Shown: positions 43,183 through 56,497 of the stretch, piece by piece
Numbering within the stretch: the first letter of the stretch is position 1
How the letters are laid out: the number at the start of each line of letters is the position of its first letter
NCBI GenBank assembly: GCA_963978895.1
Contig: OZ022238.1
Coordinates: forward strand, 34,563,270 to 34,627,269
Direction: 5' to 3'
Length of the DNA stretch: 64,000 nucleotides
Source: Erpobdella octoculata
Taxonomy: Eukaryota > Annelida > Clitellata > Hirudinida > Erpobdellidae
The notes under the pieces: generated by a model
The model's input: the letters and a program-made list of their open reading frames with translations, nothing else
The model's database searches: none
Told to the model about the DNA's origin: nothing
Translations under genes and position numbers: made by a program

Positions 43183-43791
43183 ATGGGTTTAATTACTTTG
43201 GAAGAATTGAAGTGCTCAGATTTAAAAGGGCAGCTTCTTCTGAGGGGTTTATCTACTATTGGCAAAAAGAACGAGCTAAAAGAAAGGCTGCAACAATCTC
43301 TCGAAGGTGAAGGAAAAGACCCAGATACTTTTGAGTTTGAAATCAAAACCCCAATGGAATTGATGACATTGATGAGAGAGGAAAGCATAGCAGCACAAGA
43401 AGAAAACAGAGCAGCACAAGAAGAGAACAGAGCAGCGCAAGAAGAGAACAGAGCAGCGCAAGAAGAGAACAGAGCAGCGCAACGAAGAATTGAAGAGCTA
43501 ATTATTGACGATCGGCTTCGTTTATCAGAAGTTGAAAACAGAGTCAGTAACCTAGAGAAGCTGGTGAAAGAAAACGTCGGAGAAATCGAAACAAGATTGA
43601 ACAATATGGTCAAACAAGTACAGAATGGTTGCCATATCCAAGAAAGAATTCATTCCGTTGAACATGCCAAGACCCCGGCTTTTGATGGCACTGTGTCCTG
43701 GTCCGTCTACAAAGCTCAATTTGAAATTGCTGCCAGGAAAAATAATTGGTTAACCAGCCAGCAGAAGGCGGAAAATCTGGTATTTCTTTGA
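43183..43791 (+). pseudogene. gag N-terminal part of gypsy element 3 (ends at a frameshift)
   Basis: Start ATG 43183 lies 11 bases after the primer-binding site. Residues 1-50 form a SAP-like helix pair (MGLITLEELKCSDLKGQLLL, KKNELKERLQQSLEGEG). Then come four or five copies of AAQEENR, an alpha-helical repeat, and the start of capsid (TPAFDGTVSWSVYKAQFEIA). The frame ends at TGA 43789-43791 just after AENLV. The true continuation (ISLRGEALQLLELIA) is one frame away, which fits loss of one base near 43780. The same N-terminus is found in the non-autonomous element at 16011. Confidence 0.85.
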
Positions 43792-46700
43792 GGGGAGAAG
43801 CCTTACAGCTTCTCGAGCTTATTGCAGATAGTGATGATTACGATGCAATCGTGAAGGTTCTCGAGAGCAGATTCGGTAATCAACACGCGCCAGAAATTTT
43901 TCGAGCTCAACTCAAGTGTCGACGCCAGAAACCCGAAGAAAGCTTGCAACAGCTGGAAGCGGATATAGAACGACTCGCAAATCTGGGATATCCCTTGTGC
44001 CCTCGAAATGTCCTCAATACAATTATTGCGGATGGATTCATAGCAGCCTTGAAGAACTCTGAAACCCAAAAGGCTCTTAGGGTTGCCCGCGTAGCTAGTC
44101 CCAGCGAAGCTTTGACATTTGCAATAAATTATGAAGCCTCTGTGGAGCCATCTGATGGGTCTCGTCACGTAAAAAAATTGGGAAGCAAGGACGAAGATGA
44201 ACTGGATGATCGAGTCCGGAGAGTTATTAAGGAAAGAATTAACTGGAAAGGGAATAGCTCACCACGTTGCTGGAGTTGTGGAAAACTGGGACATCTACAA
44301 AAAGACTGTATAATTCAGATGTTTAGACCCAGGCAACAGGAGAAAATGGATCACTGTAGGCGTAATGATGTCAAACAAGGAAAACCCATAAAGGCCCAAT
44401 CCAACAAGAAAAAATCAGATTCTGTGAAGGTAAAAGATAATTTGCCTTGCAGAGTTGTGCCAGTTACCGTTCTTGGAAAAGGAACTAGTTTATTTGTGGA
44501 AGGTAGATTAGGAATGAGAAATTGTAAGTTTATTATTGATACGGGAGCTTCTTGTTCAATCATAAAACCTTGTTTGGCGAAAGGAGAGGTTTTACAAGGT
44601 GGAAAGCACATCCGTTTAAAGACTGCAACAGGAGAGCTTGTTCCAGTAGTTGGCAAAATTCAAACTGAAATAAGGCTGGGAAATAAGACTTTTCAGCATC
44701 AGTTTTTGGTTGCTGATATAGAAGAAGAATGCCTACTTGGGCTTGACTTTATGAGAATTCAGGGATTTGCAGTGGACTTAAAAATGGGAACATTCAGACA
44801 GGGAAATATGGAAATACCTGTTTGCTATAAAGGCGAAACAAATTCGATAAAGCGAGTATTGGCAACAAAGAGCATCATTGTACCTGCTCAGTCGGAATCT
44901 TTGGTTTGGGCAAGAATAGAGAATGAGAAAAACTTAAGAGTTGTTGGGTTCATCGAGCCCCTGAACGGAGTTGAAAAACATGGATTAATGATTGGAAAAA
45001 CACTGGTACGAACGGAGTCAGGAAGCTACGTGCCAGTCAGAGTTATGAATGTGACAGAATGCGAAAAGCAAATAACAAAAGGTGATGAAATTGCGGTATG
45101 CAGCCCAGTCGATCACATAGTGGCATGTACCACAGTGGTTGGTAAAAATAATAATAAAAAGAGAATGAAGTACTCGCAAATTCAAAATCTGCTTGAAGCC
45201 GCTAAAACTTCATTAAAACCAATGGACTATGTCAAAGCGGAAAAGCTGATTGAAGAATATTGTGATATAATAGCTATTGACGAAGAAGACAATGGGAAAA
45301 CAAAGATCGTTGAACACCGAATTCGAACTGGAAATACAGAGCCCATTCTTCAACTGCCACGAAGGCTTCCACTGGCAAAACGAGAAGAAGCTAGAAAGAT
45401 GCTAGAAAAGATGAAGAAACAAGGAGTTATTGAACCATCCAATAGTCCATGGAGTTCACCTGTAGTACTTGTAAGGAAGAAAGATAACTCGCTACGTTTT
45501 TGTGTCGACTACAGAATGTTGAACGAGGTCACACAAAAAGATAGTTACCCTTTGCCCAGAATCGATGACACCATCGATACACTTGCGGGATCTCGAATGT
45601 TTTCTACTTTAGATCTTAAGAGTGGATATTGGCAGGTGGGAATACATCCCCAGGATCGCGAGAAAACTGCCTTTTCAATAGGTGAAGGATTGTGGCAATT
45701 TACAGTGATGCCATTTGGCTTGTGCAACGCACCCGCAACTTTCGAGCGACTTATGGAGTATGTGTTACAAGGATTAAATTGGAGAACGTGTCTTGTTTAT
45801 TTGGACGACATTATTGTTGTTGGAAAGACGTTTGAAGAGCATCTACACAATCTTGGAGAAGTTTTCCAGAGGATCCGAGATGCTGGTATGAAGCTAAATC
45901 CGTCGAAGTGTGCACTTTTCAAAAGCAAGGTGAAATATCTTGGTCATATAGTTTCTGCCGAAGGGGTAGGAACCGATCCTGAGAAAATTGAAGCGGTTAA
46001 CCATTGGCCTGTTCCGAGAAATTCTCAAGAATTAAGAAGTTTTCTTGGTTTGTGCACATATTATCGACGATTTGTAGCCAGCTTTTCCAGCATTGCAAAG
46101 GAACTATATAAGCTTACAGAAAAGAATGCACCGTTTGATTGGTCAGAGGCAAATCAACAGGCGTTCGAACGGTTAAAAATAGCTTTGAATTTGACGCCAG
46201 TTCTGTCGTATCCAATCCCTGGAAAAGATTTCCTATTAGACACAGATGCAAGCAATGAAGGAATAGGGGCAGTGCTTAGTCAAATTATTGACGGTAATGA
46301 AAAGGTTATAGCTTATTATAGCAGAACTTTGTCGAAACCGGAGCGCAATTATTGCGTCACCAGACGTGAGTTATTAGCAATCGTTGATTCTATTAAGCAC
46401 TTTCACAAGTATTTATATGGTCAAAAGTTTTTGTTGAGAACAGATCACGCTGCTTTGAAATGGCTTTTAAATTTTAAAAATCCAGAAGAACAAGTGGCTA
46501 GGTGGATCGAACGTTTACAATCATACGAGTTTGAAATTCAGCATCGGAAGGGTGAACAGCACAAAAATGCTGACGCACTGTCACGACGACCTTGCAATGA
46601 TGAATGTAAGTATTGCATTCGCATGGAGGGGAAGGAAATGAATAATCAGTGTTTTCAGGTACGGTTTCAAATTGACGACACTTGGTCAGATGATGTGATT

Positions 46701-47873
46701 CGAGACGAACAGTTAAAAGATGATGATATAGGGCCGATTTTGAGATGGATGGAAGAAGGGAAGAAACCTGACTGGCAAGAGATTTCTGAATTGAGTCCTG
46801 CTACTAAATCGTATTGGGCACAATGGGACTCTCTAAGGATTGTAAACGGATCTCTAAAAAGAATTTGGGAAAGCACTGATGGTTCCACCAATGTTTTGCA
46901 ATTAATTATTCCAAAATTAAAAGTGCCAGAAGTGCTCCAACAAATGCACTCCGGAGTATCAGGGGGACATCTAGGGATGAATAAAACGTTGGACAAGATC
47001 CGCCAAAGATTTTATTGGGTATACTGTAAGATGGATGTAGAGGAATGGTGTAAAAAATGTGATACCTGTGCCGCTAGTAAAGGACCACACGCTAAAACAA
47101 AGGGCCATTTACAACAGTACAATGTAGGTTCCCCTTTTGAAAGAATTGCTATAGATTTAGCAGGTCCATTTCCAGTGTCAAAATCTGGCAATAAGTACAT
47201 TCTTGTGGTCATAGATTATTTTACAAAATGGCCAGAGGTTTTTGCTATACCTAATCAAGAAGCAGTGACAGTTGCCAACGTTGTTGTTGATGGCTGGGTT
47301 AGTCGCTATGGAGTACCAATGGAGCTCCATTCAGATCAGGGCAGGAACTTTGATTCACAGCTGTTTAGAGAAATGTGCCGTGTTTTAGGCATACATAAAA
47401 CCCGCACAACTCCCCTTCATCCTCAGTCTGACGGTATGGTGGAACGATTTAATCGAACTATTCAACAGCACTTGTCTAAGATGGTCGGTAAAAACCAAGT
47501 TGATTGGGATAAACACATTCCGTTATTTTTGATGGCTTACAGAGGATCGGTTCACAACACGACGAAGGCCACTCCAAGTAAAATGTTATTTGGACGGGAG
47601 ATGCGACTTCCTTGCGATCTTATGTTTGGAAGTCCGGGAGACAAAGTAGAATCGGAAAGCGAGTATGCCTCACAATTGCGGGCTCGGTTAAATGAAATTC
47701 ATTTTGTAGCCCGAAATAGGATCAAAGCAGCCAGCGAAAGAATGAAAACTCGGTATGATCGTCAATCAAATATGAAAGAGTTTAAAGAAAATGATTTGGT
47801 GTGGTTCTACAATCCACAACGTAAAATTGGGAAATCACCTAAACTTCAACAAGACTGGGAAGGACCATATTGA
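43746..47873 (+). pseudogene. gag C-terminus and pol of gypsy element 3 (one frameshift, one nonsense codon)
   Basis: In order: rest of capsid; zinc knuckle CWSCGKLGHLQKDC (residues about 175-188 of this frame); retropepsin FIIDTGASCSII (about 262-273); RT with YLDDIIVV (YLDD about 685); RNase H LDTDASNEGIG; integrase zinc finger HLGMNK...CDTCAAS; integrase core with D in AIDLAGPF, D in SDQGRNFDS and E in DGMVERFNRT; and a GPY-type tail. The frame ends at TGA after EGPY (47871-47873), yet the sequence continues in frame as IIKKINDVIYRIQ ... VRDEQD to a TAA at 48003-48005, so that TGA looks like a nonsense mutation. All catalytic residues are present. Confidence 0.9.
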
Positions 47874-48016
47874 ATTATTAAAAAGATCAATGATGTCATC
47901 TACCGGATTCAAAAGGGCCAACGTACTAAGATGAAAGTAATTCATGTTGACCGCCTTGCCAAATATTATGGAGGCAATGAAACTGTTCGGGACGAACAGG
48001 ATTAAGAAGGGGGTAG

Positions 48017-48222
48017 TTTTATATCTATGGTTTATAATCGAGGCTGATAAACCTCAGAAGATTCATAACTAAGAAAGATCAGAAAAAATATACAGGAGTG
48101 TTTACATAACTTCAATCAACCAGTCTTAATTACAGTTACTAAGATACAAGTTTTATTTGATTAAGTGTGTATTTCTTCTAAGTAATAAAGGACCATTTTC
48201 AAAGAACCTGAATATTATAACA
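48017..48222 (+). repeat. 3' LTR of gypsy element 3
   Basis: Reads identical to 42947-43152; follows AAGAAGGGGGTAG. Confidence 0.92.
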
Positions 48223-48434
<212 letters not shown>

Positions 48435-48481
<47 letters not shown>

Positions 48482-48660
48482 GAATGTTTGTATTTATGTT
48501 AATGTCCTTTATGCATTGCTACACCATTCATCCGATCGTAATGAAATTTTCACACAACCTTGAGAGTCAATGAAAATCAAAACTAAAAAAAAAATTTTTG
48601 AAATCCGTCACAAAATGAGCGGAGCGGAGCGGGTGAGCGAGCGGGAACTATATATATATA
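48435..48660 (+). mobile_element. Helitron 5' fragment
   Basis: After a (TA)n tract, ATAAATGAATGTTTGTATTT, TGTCCTTTATGCATTGCTAC and ACACAACCTTGAGAGTCA match the 5' part of the Helitron at 41852. It is lost after GAGCGGGAACTATATATATA, where GTATGT-rich repeats follow (48660-48735). Confidence 0.7.
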
Positions 48661-48738
48661 TGTATGTGCGTATGTATGTGTGTATGTATGTATGTGTATG
48701 TGCATGTATGTGTGTCTGTGTGTGTGTTTATGTATGTA

Positions 48739-49071
48739 CTAGCGGAGATACCCGGCGTTGCCCAGGTTTTTTGAGGTTTTTCTAATGTTTGTCTCTTTCT
48801 CTCCCGTTTCCTTTCCCACCTGCTTTCCCACTCCTGTTAGCTTTTCCGTTTTCGGTCGTTTTCCCACTGCCGGTCGCTTTCCCGCTCCCGGTCGCTTTCC
48901 CGCTCCCGGTCGTTTTCCCGTCCCGGTCGCTGCCCCGTTCCCGCTCACGTTTGCTCTCCCATTCCCGCTCACGCTTGCTTTTCTGTTCCCGCTCGCTGTC
49001 CGTTCCGGGTGCTTTCCCGTTTCTATAATAGACAAACTAACCCACAAACATTCATATATATATATATATAG
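48739..49071 (-). mobile_element. Helitron, inverted, short
   Basis: Begins on the plus strand with CTAGCGGAGATACCCGGCG (reverse complement of the 3' hairpin and CTAG) and ends in CATTCATATATATATATATA, the complement of a 5' end. Inside are CCCGGTCGCTTTCCCGCT units. Confidence 0.65.
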
Positions 49072-49629
49072 TCTTAGCAAATCTATTTTGCGTTTTATAG
49101 GCTAACAGAAGTTATGAAAGAATGTAAAAGAGAAAATGAGCGGGAACGGAAACGGGAACGGGAGAGCTACCGTGACCGGGAATGGGAGAGCAAGCATGAC
49201 CGGGAACGGGAGAGCAAGCGTGAGCGGGAACGGGAAAGCGACCGGAAACTGGAAAGCGACCGGGAACGGGAAAGCGACCGGGAACGGGAAAGCGACCGAG
49301 AACGGGAAAGCGACCGGGAACGGGAAAGCAACCGGGAACGGGAAAGCGACCGGGAACGCGGAAAGCGACCGGGAACGCGGAAAGCGACCGGGAACGCGGA
49401 AAGCGACTGGAATCGGGAGAGCAAGCTTGGAAGGAAACGCGAGCAAGAGAGAAAATCGATAACAGAACTTCTGAGCGGGAAAGCGACCGGGAGCTGGAAA
49501 ACGACCGAGAGCGGAAATGCGACCGGGAACGCTACGAAAACGGGAAAGTGGAGAAGGGAACGGGAGCGAGAGAGACAAACATTAGAAAAACCTCTAAAAA
49601 CCCCGGGCAACGCCGGGTAACCCCGCTAG
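49072..49629 (+). mobile_element. Helitron, 5'-truncated, with long minisatellite
   Basis: Contains TTTTGCGTTTTATAGGCTA, about ten units of GGGAAAGCGACCGGGAAC (49220-49420) and the terminal CCCCGGGCAACGCCGGGTAA with CTAG at 49626-49629, then T and (TA)n. Arg/Glu/Ser/Asp-rich open frames on both strands are repeat translations. Confidence 0.75.
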
Positions 49630-51263
<1,634 letters not shown>

Positions 51264-51274
51264 TATATATATAA

Positions 51275-51400
51275 GACTCTACTAGGAATCGAACCCACGT
51301 GTCTACGGCAACACCGCCTCGCCTAAATGCAAGCGTTCTTACCAACTGAGCCACCGACCATCCCCAAAAAAGGATGGCTAGAAGTCTCAGTCTTTCGGAG
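51275..51400 (-). repeat. tRNA-derived SINE fragment
   Basis: On the minus strand GGTCGGTGGCTCAGTTGGTAA (box A-like) and GGGTTCGATTCC (box B-like) are at tRNA spacing. It lacks a clear cloverleaf and CCA end, so a SINE head is more likely than a tRNA gene. Confidence 0.5.
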
Positions 51401-51487
51401 CTACTTAACATTAGACTACGACTATGATAGGTTCAGAACTCCTTACTTCGGCTCGACAGCTTAGTCTGCTGCCAGATAGATAATTTA

Positions 51488-51640
<153 letters not shown>

Positions 51641-51898
51641 ATTAATTTAATTAAATTAAATATTTTCGATTTACAGTGACTGTCGGATAATTGTGAAGAT
51701 AATTAAAAAAATGTAAAGACTAAAAAGTAGAAAATAAAAATAAATTAAAAACTTTTAAAACCGTCTTATGATAAGATTAGGGTGCTCAGTTTGAAAGTTT
51801 GAATTTAGCCCCCTAGATCCGCCACTGTATATAACGCCCAAAGGTTTCTATCTATTTTTTAAAAATCGGCACGTTGTTTCACGTTTTATGAGCAAAAA
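51641..51898. other. AT-rich DNA with a hAT-like end
   Basis: 51811-51831 contains CCCCTAGATCCGCCACTG, the reverse complement of a CAGTGGCGGATCTAGG-type terminus. Otherwise nothing. The last 11 bases are the left target duplication of the next SINE. Confidence 0.35.
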
Positions 51899-52071
51899 TT
51901 TTTTTTTTTATAATAGTTTATAGTCCTTTACACCAAGTGTTTTAAGACTGAAACGGCTGTGTCAGAAGCACCTAAGTACTACCAGTCGTGGATCGTAATT
52001 TGATCCTTTTAACTTTTCCCTCCTCCTTTCTCCAGGCTTGGAACTGGCTTGCAAAAGCAAGGCAGAGTTGA
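51899..52071 (-). mobile_element. SINE family X, copy 1 (no tRNA head recognised)
   Basis: Oriented on the minus strand with a poly-A tail (plus-strand T run at 51899). Flanked by the target duplication ATGAGCAAAAA at 51888-51898 and 52072-52082. Contains GCCTGGAGAAAGGAGGAGGG and GTAAAGGACTATAAACTATT. Shared with 55456-55644. Confidence 0.85.
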
Positions 52072-52407
52072 ATGAGCAAAAAAACTTTTCATGGGCTTTT
52101 ATTGCGTAACCATCGGGACCATTGAATGCATTTACCGTATTTGTACGCATATAACGCGCACTCTGACGTGCCCGGAAAGTGGAAAAGCCATAAAAAATGT
52201 TGCTTTATTAATCGGAGAATGTAAATATGTTAAATGTATTTTGGATAATATATATAATGGCGGTGGTGGCAAAGCGGTAAAGCCTTCGCCTGTCGGCTTC
52301 AGGTTCCTCTTTCCCAATGGGCACACTGGGCACATGCCAGGGCTCCGCAATTGATAGGGGCCCCTCAGATCAAATATAAAGTCCCTATTTCCTGTCAGAT
52401 CACCAAA

Positions 52408-54287
52408 CAGGCCCGTAGCTAGCGGGGGGGCTGGGGGGGCTGCAGCCCCCCCCCCACTAAAAATGTAAGCCCCCCCACTAAAATTTTAAATAAAATTAAA
52501 TAAAAATAAATAAATAAAGGTAAATTTAAATATAAAATTAATAATAATAATTTGCATGCCTGTAGAATAAACAATTGGTAAAACCCATACCAAAAATGAG
52601 CAAAAGTACAGATTAGCACGCTACGTGATTCTGTAGTGTTCACCAGAGTGAAATCAGCTTTGTGCTGTTTATTTAAGCATGTTGGATGGTATATTAGGAG
52701 AGTTGATGGAGAGCTTTGTTGATAGTTATTTAAGTTATTCTAAAGGTTTGACTTGTGCAGTGTCTGCCCTTTTACCAACATCAGACAAGTTTTTAGATGT
52801 CAACGACCTTAAACCGTTGACGCAACTGCTAAAACAAGACAGGCATGACGATGTTGAAAAATATATTGCAGACGAGGCTCTCATTACAAGTAGGTTTCTA
52901 AAAAACAAATTTCAACCAGGCTACAGGCTACAGTCTCCAGGAAATGATGGATTTTATGCTGGACTATAAAGATGCATTTCCTACTCTAAATTGGCACTAT
53001 TCAGATGAAATGACTCTCAGCATCTCGATTGCCACTTGTAAAAATTCATTTAATTGTCTAACACGAGTACTACAACTACAGAGAAGATCAATGTCCCATG
53101 AGAGAAAAAGCAAACTTGTACTTTTGGCATTTGAAAAATCGCTCTGTAAAGCAATTGATATGGATACCTATCAAATACCAAGAATGCAATAAAATAAAAT
53201 CGGATTCAAATAATTTTCTTGACAATGATTAAACCATATTATAATGAAATGGACTTTTTAGTTTAGTTTCTCATTTCAAGCTACTACACATCCATTCATG
53301 TTTTACACATGAAAACTGTCATGAGTTTCATAATCAGTGCTTGGACGTAGTCTTACAATATTATAATAACTTTAATCTTACAGTTGTAGAACAGAGAAAG
53401 AAGCTAATTCAGCTTAGCTGACAAACTTTGGCTTTTGATTTTTGAATGACTCTCAATAATTCAAACTATTTTCATAATTTAGTATTTTTTAGTGCTAGTC
53501 TGACACTGCAATACTATTAACCCCAATATTCTGAACTGATTAATTCAAAGAAACAATTTAAAGCTTACTGTCAAACCACACAATCTTTTCAACAATATAA
53601 GTTTAATAATAGACTTGATATATAATCTATTCTTCTATTTAGATTGTTTAGAAGCTGATGACAAGTTTTATGTGTAACACATGAATGGATGTTTAGTAAG
53701 TATTAGTAACTTAAAATGAGAAAGTAAACTAAATAGTACATTTTATTATAATGTGGTTTGATCTTTGTCAAAACAAATATTTGAATCCAATTTTATTTTA
53801 TTGATTTCTTGGCATTTGATACAGATGTACAAGTTTTTATCAAAAATAAAATAAGTAAGTTATTGTATTGTGATTGTCATGAGTTTCATAATCAGTGCTT
53901 GGACGTAGTCTTAATCGATGATTAAATTTGGACAATTTGATTCAGTGCTGTCATCCCAGTGGTGTGCCATGCACGCATCAAAAATCAAGATTGTGGATAA
54001 CAACAAGCATACTGTTATTTGACAAAATTGCCTGTGGAAATTGTTAATTTTTGTTATTACGAGCAACATATTGCAACTCTTAGAAAATCTAAAATTAAAT
54101 AATAAGATATCCAAAATTGGATGCCATTTTTTGTCAAATGCTACAAAATGCTTTGCCGAATCTCCTTATCGCGAGGGGCTTCGCACCTGCGGCGCTCGCG
54201 GTCAGGCTTCTTCGGTGCCTTCGTTCGTCAGTAGCCCCCTACTAATTTTCATAGCCCCCCACTCACTAAATCCTGCCTACGGGCCTG
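52408..54287 (+). mobile_element. hAT-type element, inner
   Basis: Ends CAGGCCCGTAGCTAGC and (inverted) CAGGCCCGTAGGCAGG. Perfect 8-bp duplication TCACCAAA at 52400-52407 and 54288-54295. It carries a remnant of a hAT transposase. A 38-bp segment (TGTCATGAGTTTCATAATCA...) is repeated directly at 53314 and 53876, and related inverted sequence lies near 53290 and 53665. Confidence 0.9.
52679..53192 (+). pseudogene. hAT transposase C-terminal remnant
   Basis: The first frame (52679-52969) contains ALLPTSDKFLDVNDLKPLTQ, similar to the segment before the dimerisation region of ZMYM/ZBED-like hAT proteins. After a frame change near 52960, LSISIATCKNSFNCLTRVLQ and SMSHERKSKLVLLAFEKSL form the hAT C-terminal dimerisation motif (family: S-x-A-x-C-E-R-x-F-S). 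The N-terminal zinc finger and catalytic part are missing. Confidence 0.7.
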
Positions 54288-54800
54288 TCACCAAACGATA
54301 ACTGATATTTATTACCAAAAAACTTATATCATACGAAGAAATCAAACTTTAATTACATTTATTATTTTTTAATTATTATTCAATGCAACGCTTTTTATAT
54401 ATCTTTATACCTCTTCAAATAACATAGATTTTTAAGCACTAACCTGTAAACTACTGTAAAGACTAAAAGAGTTACTTTTGTGAACTATATTACATTTATC
54501 TATTCGTTTCATGTTCATGTGTATATATCTATGTTCATGTGATTGTTTTGTTAATAAAAAATAAATAGTTAACATTGTTTATCTACTTTCCTTGTATATT
54601 CTAACAAACTAGTGTTCCGTCAAAGTCATAGGGGCCCCATTATCCTAATATGCCCAGGGTCTCCAATAGGTTAAGGACGGCCCTGGTCGGCTTATAGGTC
54701 GGCGATTCGAATCTCACCGACGTCACCATCGTAGCTCCCTTAAGCAAGGAGTTTACACGCATTGCTCAGGATGAGTTTCTCGCAGGGTTAACTAACTCCT

Positions 54801-55012
54801 TTCACTAACCTAAAAAAATACATTTTACTAATCAAATTGTTTTTATTTACAAGGCCACGTCTTTTTTAAAGGTCTTTATAGATACGCGTTATACGCAAAT
54901 ATTAAGGTAGTCAAACTAAGCCACAGCAACGCTTAACCAGGTACAGCTAGTTTGTAGTATTTCTATAAACAAACAAAGCAGTGCAGTTTACGAAAAAAAT
55001 TTCTTGATTCAT
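54801..55012. other. No recognisable feature
   Basis: Short AT-rich spacer between the SINE and the MITE copy. Confidence 0.4.
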
Positions 55013-55450
55013 CTTGGGGGGCGCCGAAGAGGAAGATACAGTATATTCATGCTAGACTAACTCTCTCTCAAAGTTTGCATAAGATGCAAAAAAAACAGTA
55101 GTTTCCTTCCTTGCATCAGGATGTCGTCCACAGTCTAGTTGTATATCTGCTGCTTCAGTCCATTTAGTTGTTCTGCAGCATCAAACTTGTTAGGTTCTTA
55201 GGAAGGGAGAGAGCCATGCCACTCATGTGTTTCATTTCAAACCCACCAGACACAATCTAGGCACAGATCTCCGGCTCAGGCAAGGTGGAACTTGGTGACC
55301 CTTTCATGCTCCAGCCACCAGTCATTTCACATCGTTGACGTAGAGCCAATGTTTTGAAAGCTGCTCTTGCTATCTAGAACGTCTGTGCCCTGTGCAGCAC
55401 ACCTCCTTTATGACATCAAGTTTATGACACACAGCCTAAGGACCATATTT

Positions 55451-55486
<36 letters not shown>

Positions 55487-55929
55487 AGTTTATAGTCCTT
55501 TACACCAGGTGTTTTAAGACTGAAATGGCTGTATGTAGGAAGCACCTAAGTACTTCCTGTCGTGGATCATAATTTGTTCTTTTTAACTTTTCCCTCCTCC
55601 TTTCTCCAGGCTTGGGACTGGCTTGCAAATGCAAGGCGGAGTTTGACCATATTTAATTTCATCAGTGTGTGCATTTATTGACATTTATTTATTACATTCA
55701 TTCTCACTGAGTTTTGTGGATTTTTAAAAAATTTATTTCTGTTCTTTACGGTATTTTAAATAAAATTTTTGCTTGCCGCATTTTTTTTCAAATACTGATC
55801 GCGAAAAGATGGCGCCAAAACGCACGCATATAAACCTACACTTTTAGTTCTTAAGAGAACGGCAAAAGCCCGGGGGGCGCAAAATTTATAGTTTCGCCCC
55901 GGGCGCCAAAAACCCTCGCTACGCCTCTG
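55013..55929. mobile_element. hAT-type MITE, second copy, one end missing, with SINE insertion
   Basis: Largely the reverse complement of 14347-15054 (shared: GGCGCCGAAGAGGAAGATAC, CCTTCCTTGCATCAGGATGT, AAAACCCTCGCTACGCCTCTG). The right end at 55929 is intact; the left end is cut at the CTTGGGGGG segment. It is interrupted by SINE X at 55456-55644. Confidence 0.8.
55456..55644 (-). mobile_element. SINE family X, copy 2
   Basis: Poly-A tail on the minus strand. Target duplication GACCATATTTAATTT at 55441-55455 and 55645-55659. Body very similar to 51899-52071. Confidence 0.9.
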
Positions 55930-56449
55930 TACAATTGCTAATAAAAAAATAGCAATTCCACAACGTATTAGACAGTCTCTAAAAACTCTATAAATGGGGC
56001 TTTTTTAATGTCCACATTGATTGATTGAAAAATAGTTGAAAATACAACACCTTAAGAGAGTAATATATCTTTCTTCGTTTTTAGATTTTTAGAGAAAATG
56101 GTGAATCGTACGACATACAAGTTAATCCCAATTATTTGGTCAAGTTTCATGTGTAAAATGTATTTCTCAAAATTTTTAAAAGCTCACAGGAAAGCCATAG
56201 GGGCGTCATTTGCGGGGAGCAGGAAGGAAATTTCACCCCAAGGATTTTCAAAAAAAACTATTTTCAAGAAAAAATACACAGTTTTTGGAGAAGTTTTTGA
56301 AAAACTTTTTGGAGAAGTAGCTGAAATTACTTATTTCCGGTCATCATTTTTTTGGGAGAAAAAAGTGTATAAGCAGTAAAGGGCCAAGAATAGACCTTTG
56401 AAAAACACCATAATTTAAGGATACAGCTGTAGATTTAGAAAATTCAGTA
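55930..56449. other. Unassigned DNA
   Basis: A 93-codon open frame at 56098-56376 is rich in Lys/Phe and has no recognised domain. No repeat ends. Confidence 0.3.
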
Positions 56450-56463
56450 AATACATAAAAATT

Positions 56464-56497
56464 AAGACTATAAACTATAATAAAAAAAATTAAAAAA
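56464..56497 (+). mobile_element. SINE family X, extreme 5'-truncated copy
   Basis: Only the last bases AAGACTATAAACTATAAT plus an A-rich tail. Flanked by the perfect duplication AATACATAAAAATT at 56450-56463 and 56498-56511. Confidence 0.75.

Larger units (their letters stand above)
42947..48222 (+). mobile_element. Ty3/gypsy LTR retrotransposon 3, nearly intact and young
   Basis: LTRs at 42947-43152 and 48017-48222 (206 bp each) read identically base by base. The primer-binding site TGGTGTCAGAAGCAGGAT begins at 43155 and resembles the complement of a tRNA-Leu 3' end. The polypurine tract AAGAAGGGGG precedes the 3' LTR. gag and pol lie between. The target duplication cannot be shown because the element sits in a TA tract. 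Confidence 0.92.
52300..54685. mobile_element. hAT-type element, outer, carrying a second hAT
   Basis: Ends CAGGTTCCTC and (inverted) CAGGGCCGTC. Perfect 8-bp duplication GTCGGCTT at 52292-52299 and 54686-54693. Apart from the nested element, about 500 bp remain, with no ORF. Confidence 0.85.
52250..54800 (+). repeat. tRNA-derived SINE split by a hAT (52250-52299 and 54694-54800)
   Basis: Left part GGTGGCAAAGCGGTAAAGCC (box A-like). Right part CGGCGATTCGAATCTC (box B-like) followed by CTTAAGCAAGGAGTTTAC and ATTGCTCAGG. The split point is the target duplication GTCGGCTT. Confidence 0.7.

Noticed and set aside
49114..49620. Arg/Glu/Ser/Asp-rich frames (RESDRERE type) on both strands, also at 14191-14465, 25455-25802, 42551-42811 and 48739-49105
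   Set aside because: They come from the 18-bp Helitron minisatellite, whose length is a multiple of three, so every frame stays open.
51275..51400. tRNA gene on the minus strand
   Set aside because: Box A and B are present but stems of a cloverleaf cannot be completed; a SINE head fits better.
52292..54760. tRNA gene split by an insertion
   Set aside because: The rejoined sequence continues into a SINE core seen elsewhere in the window.
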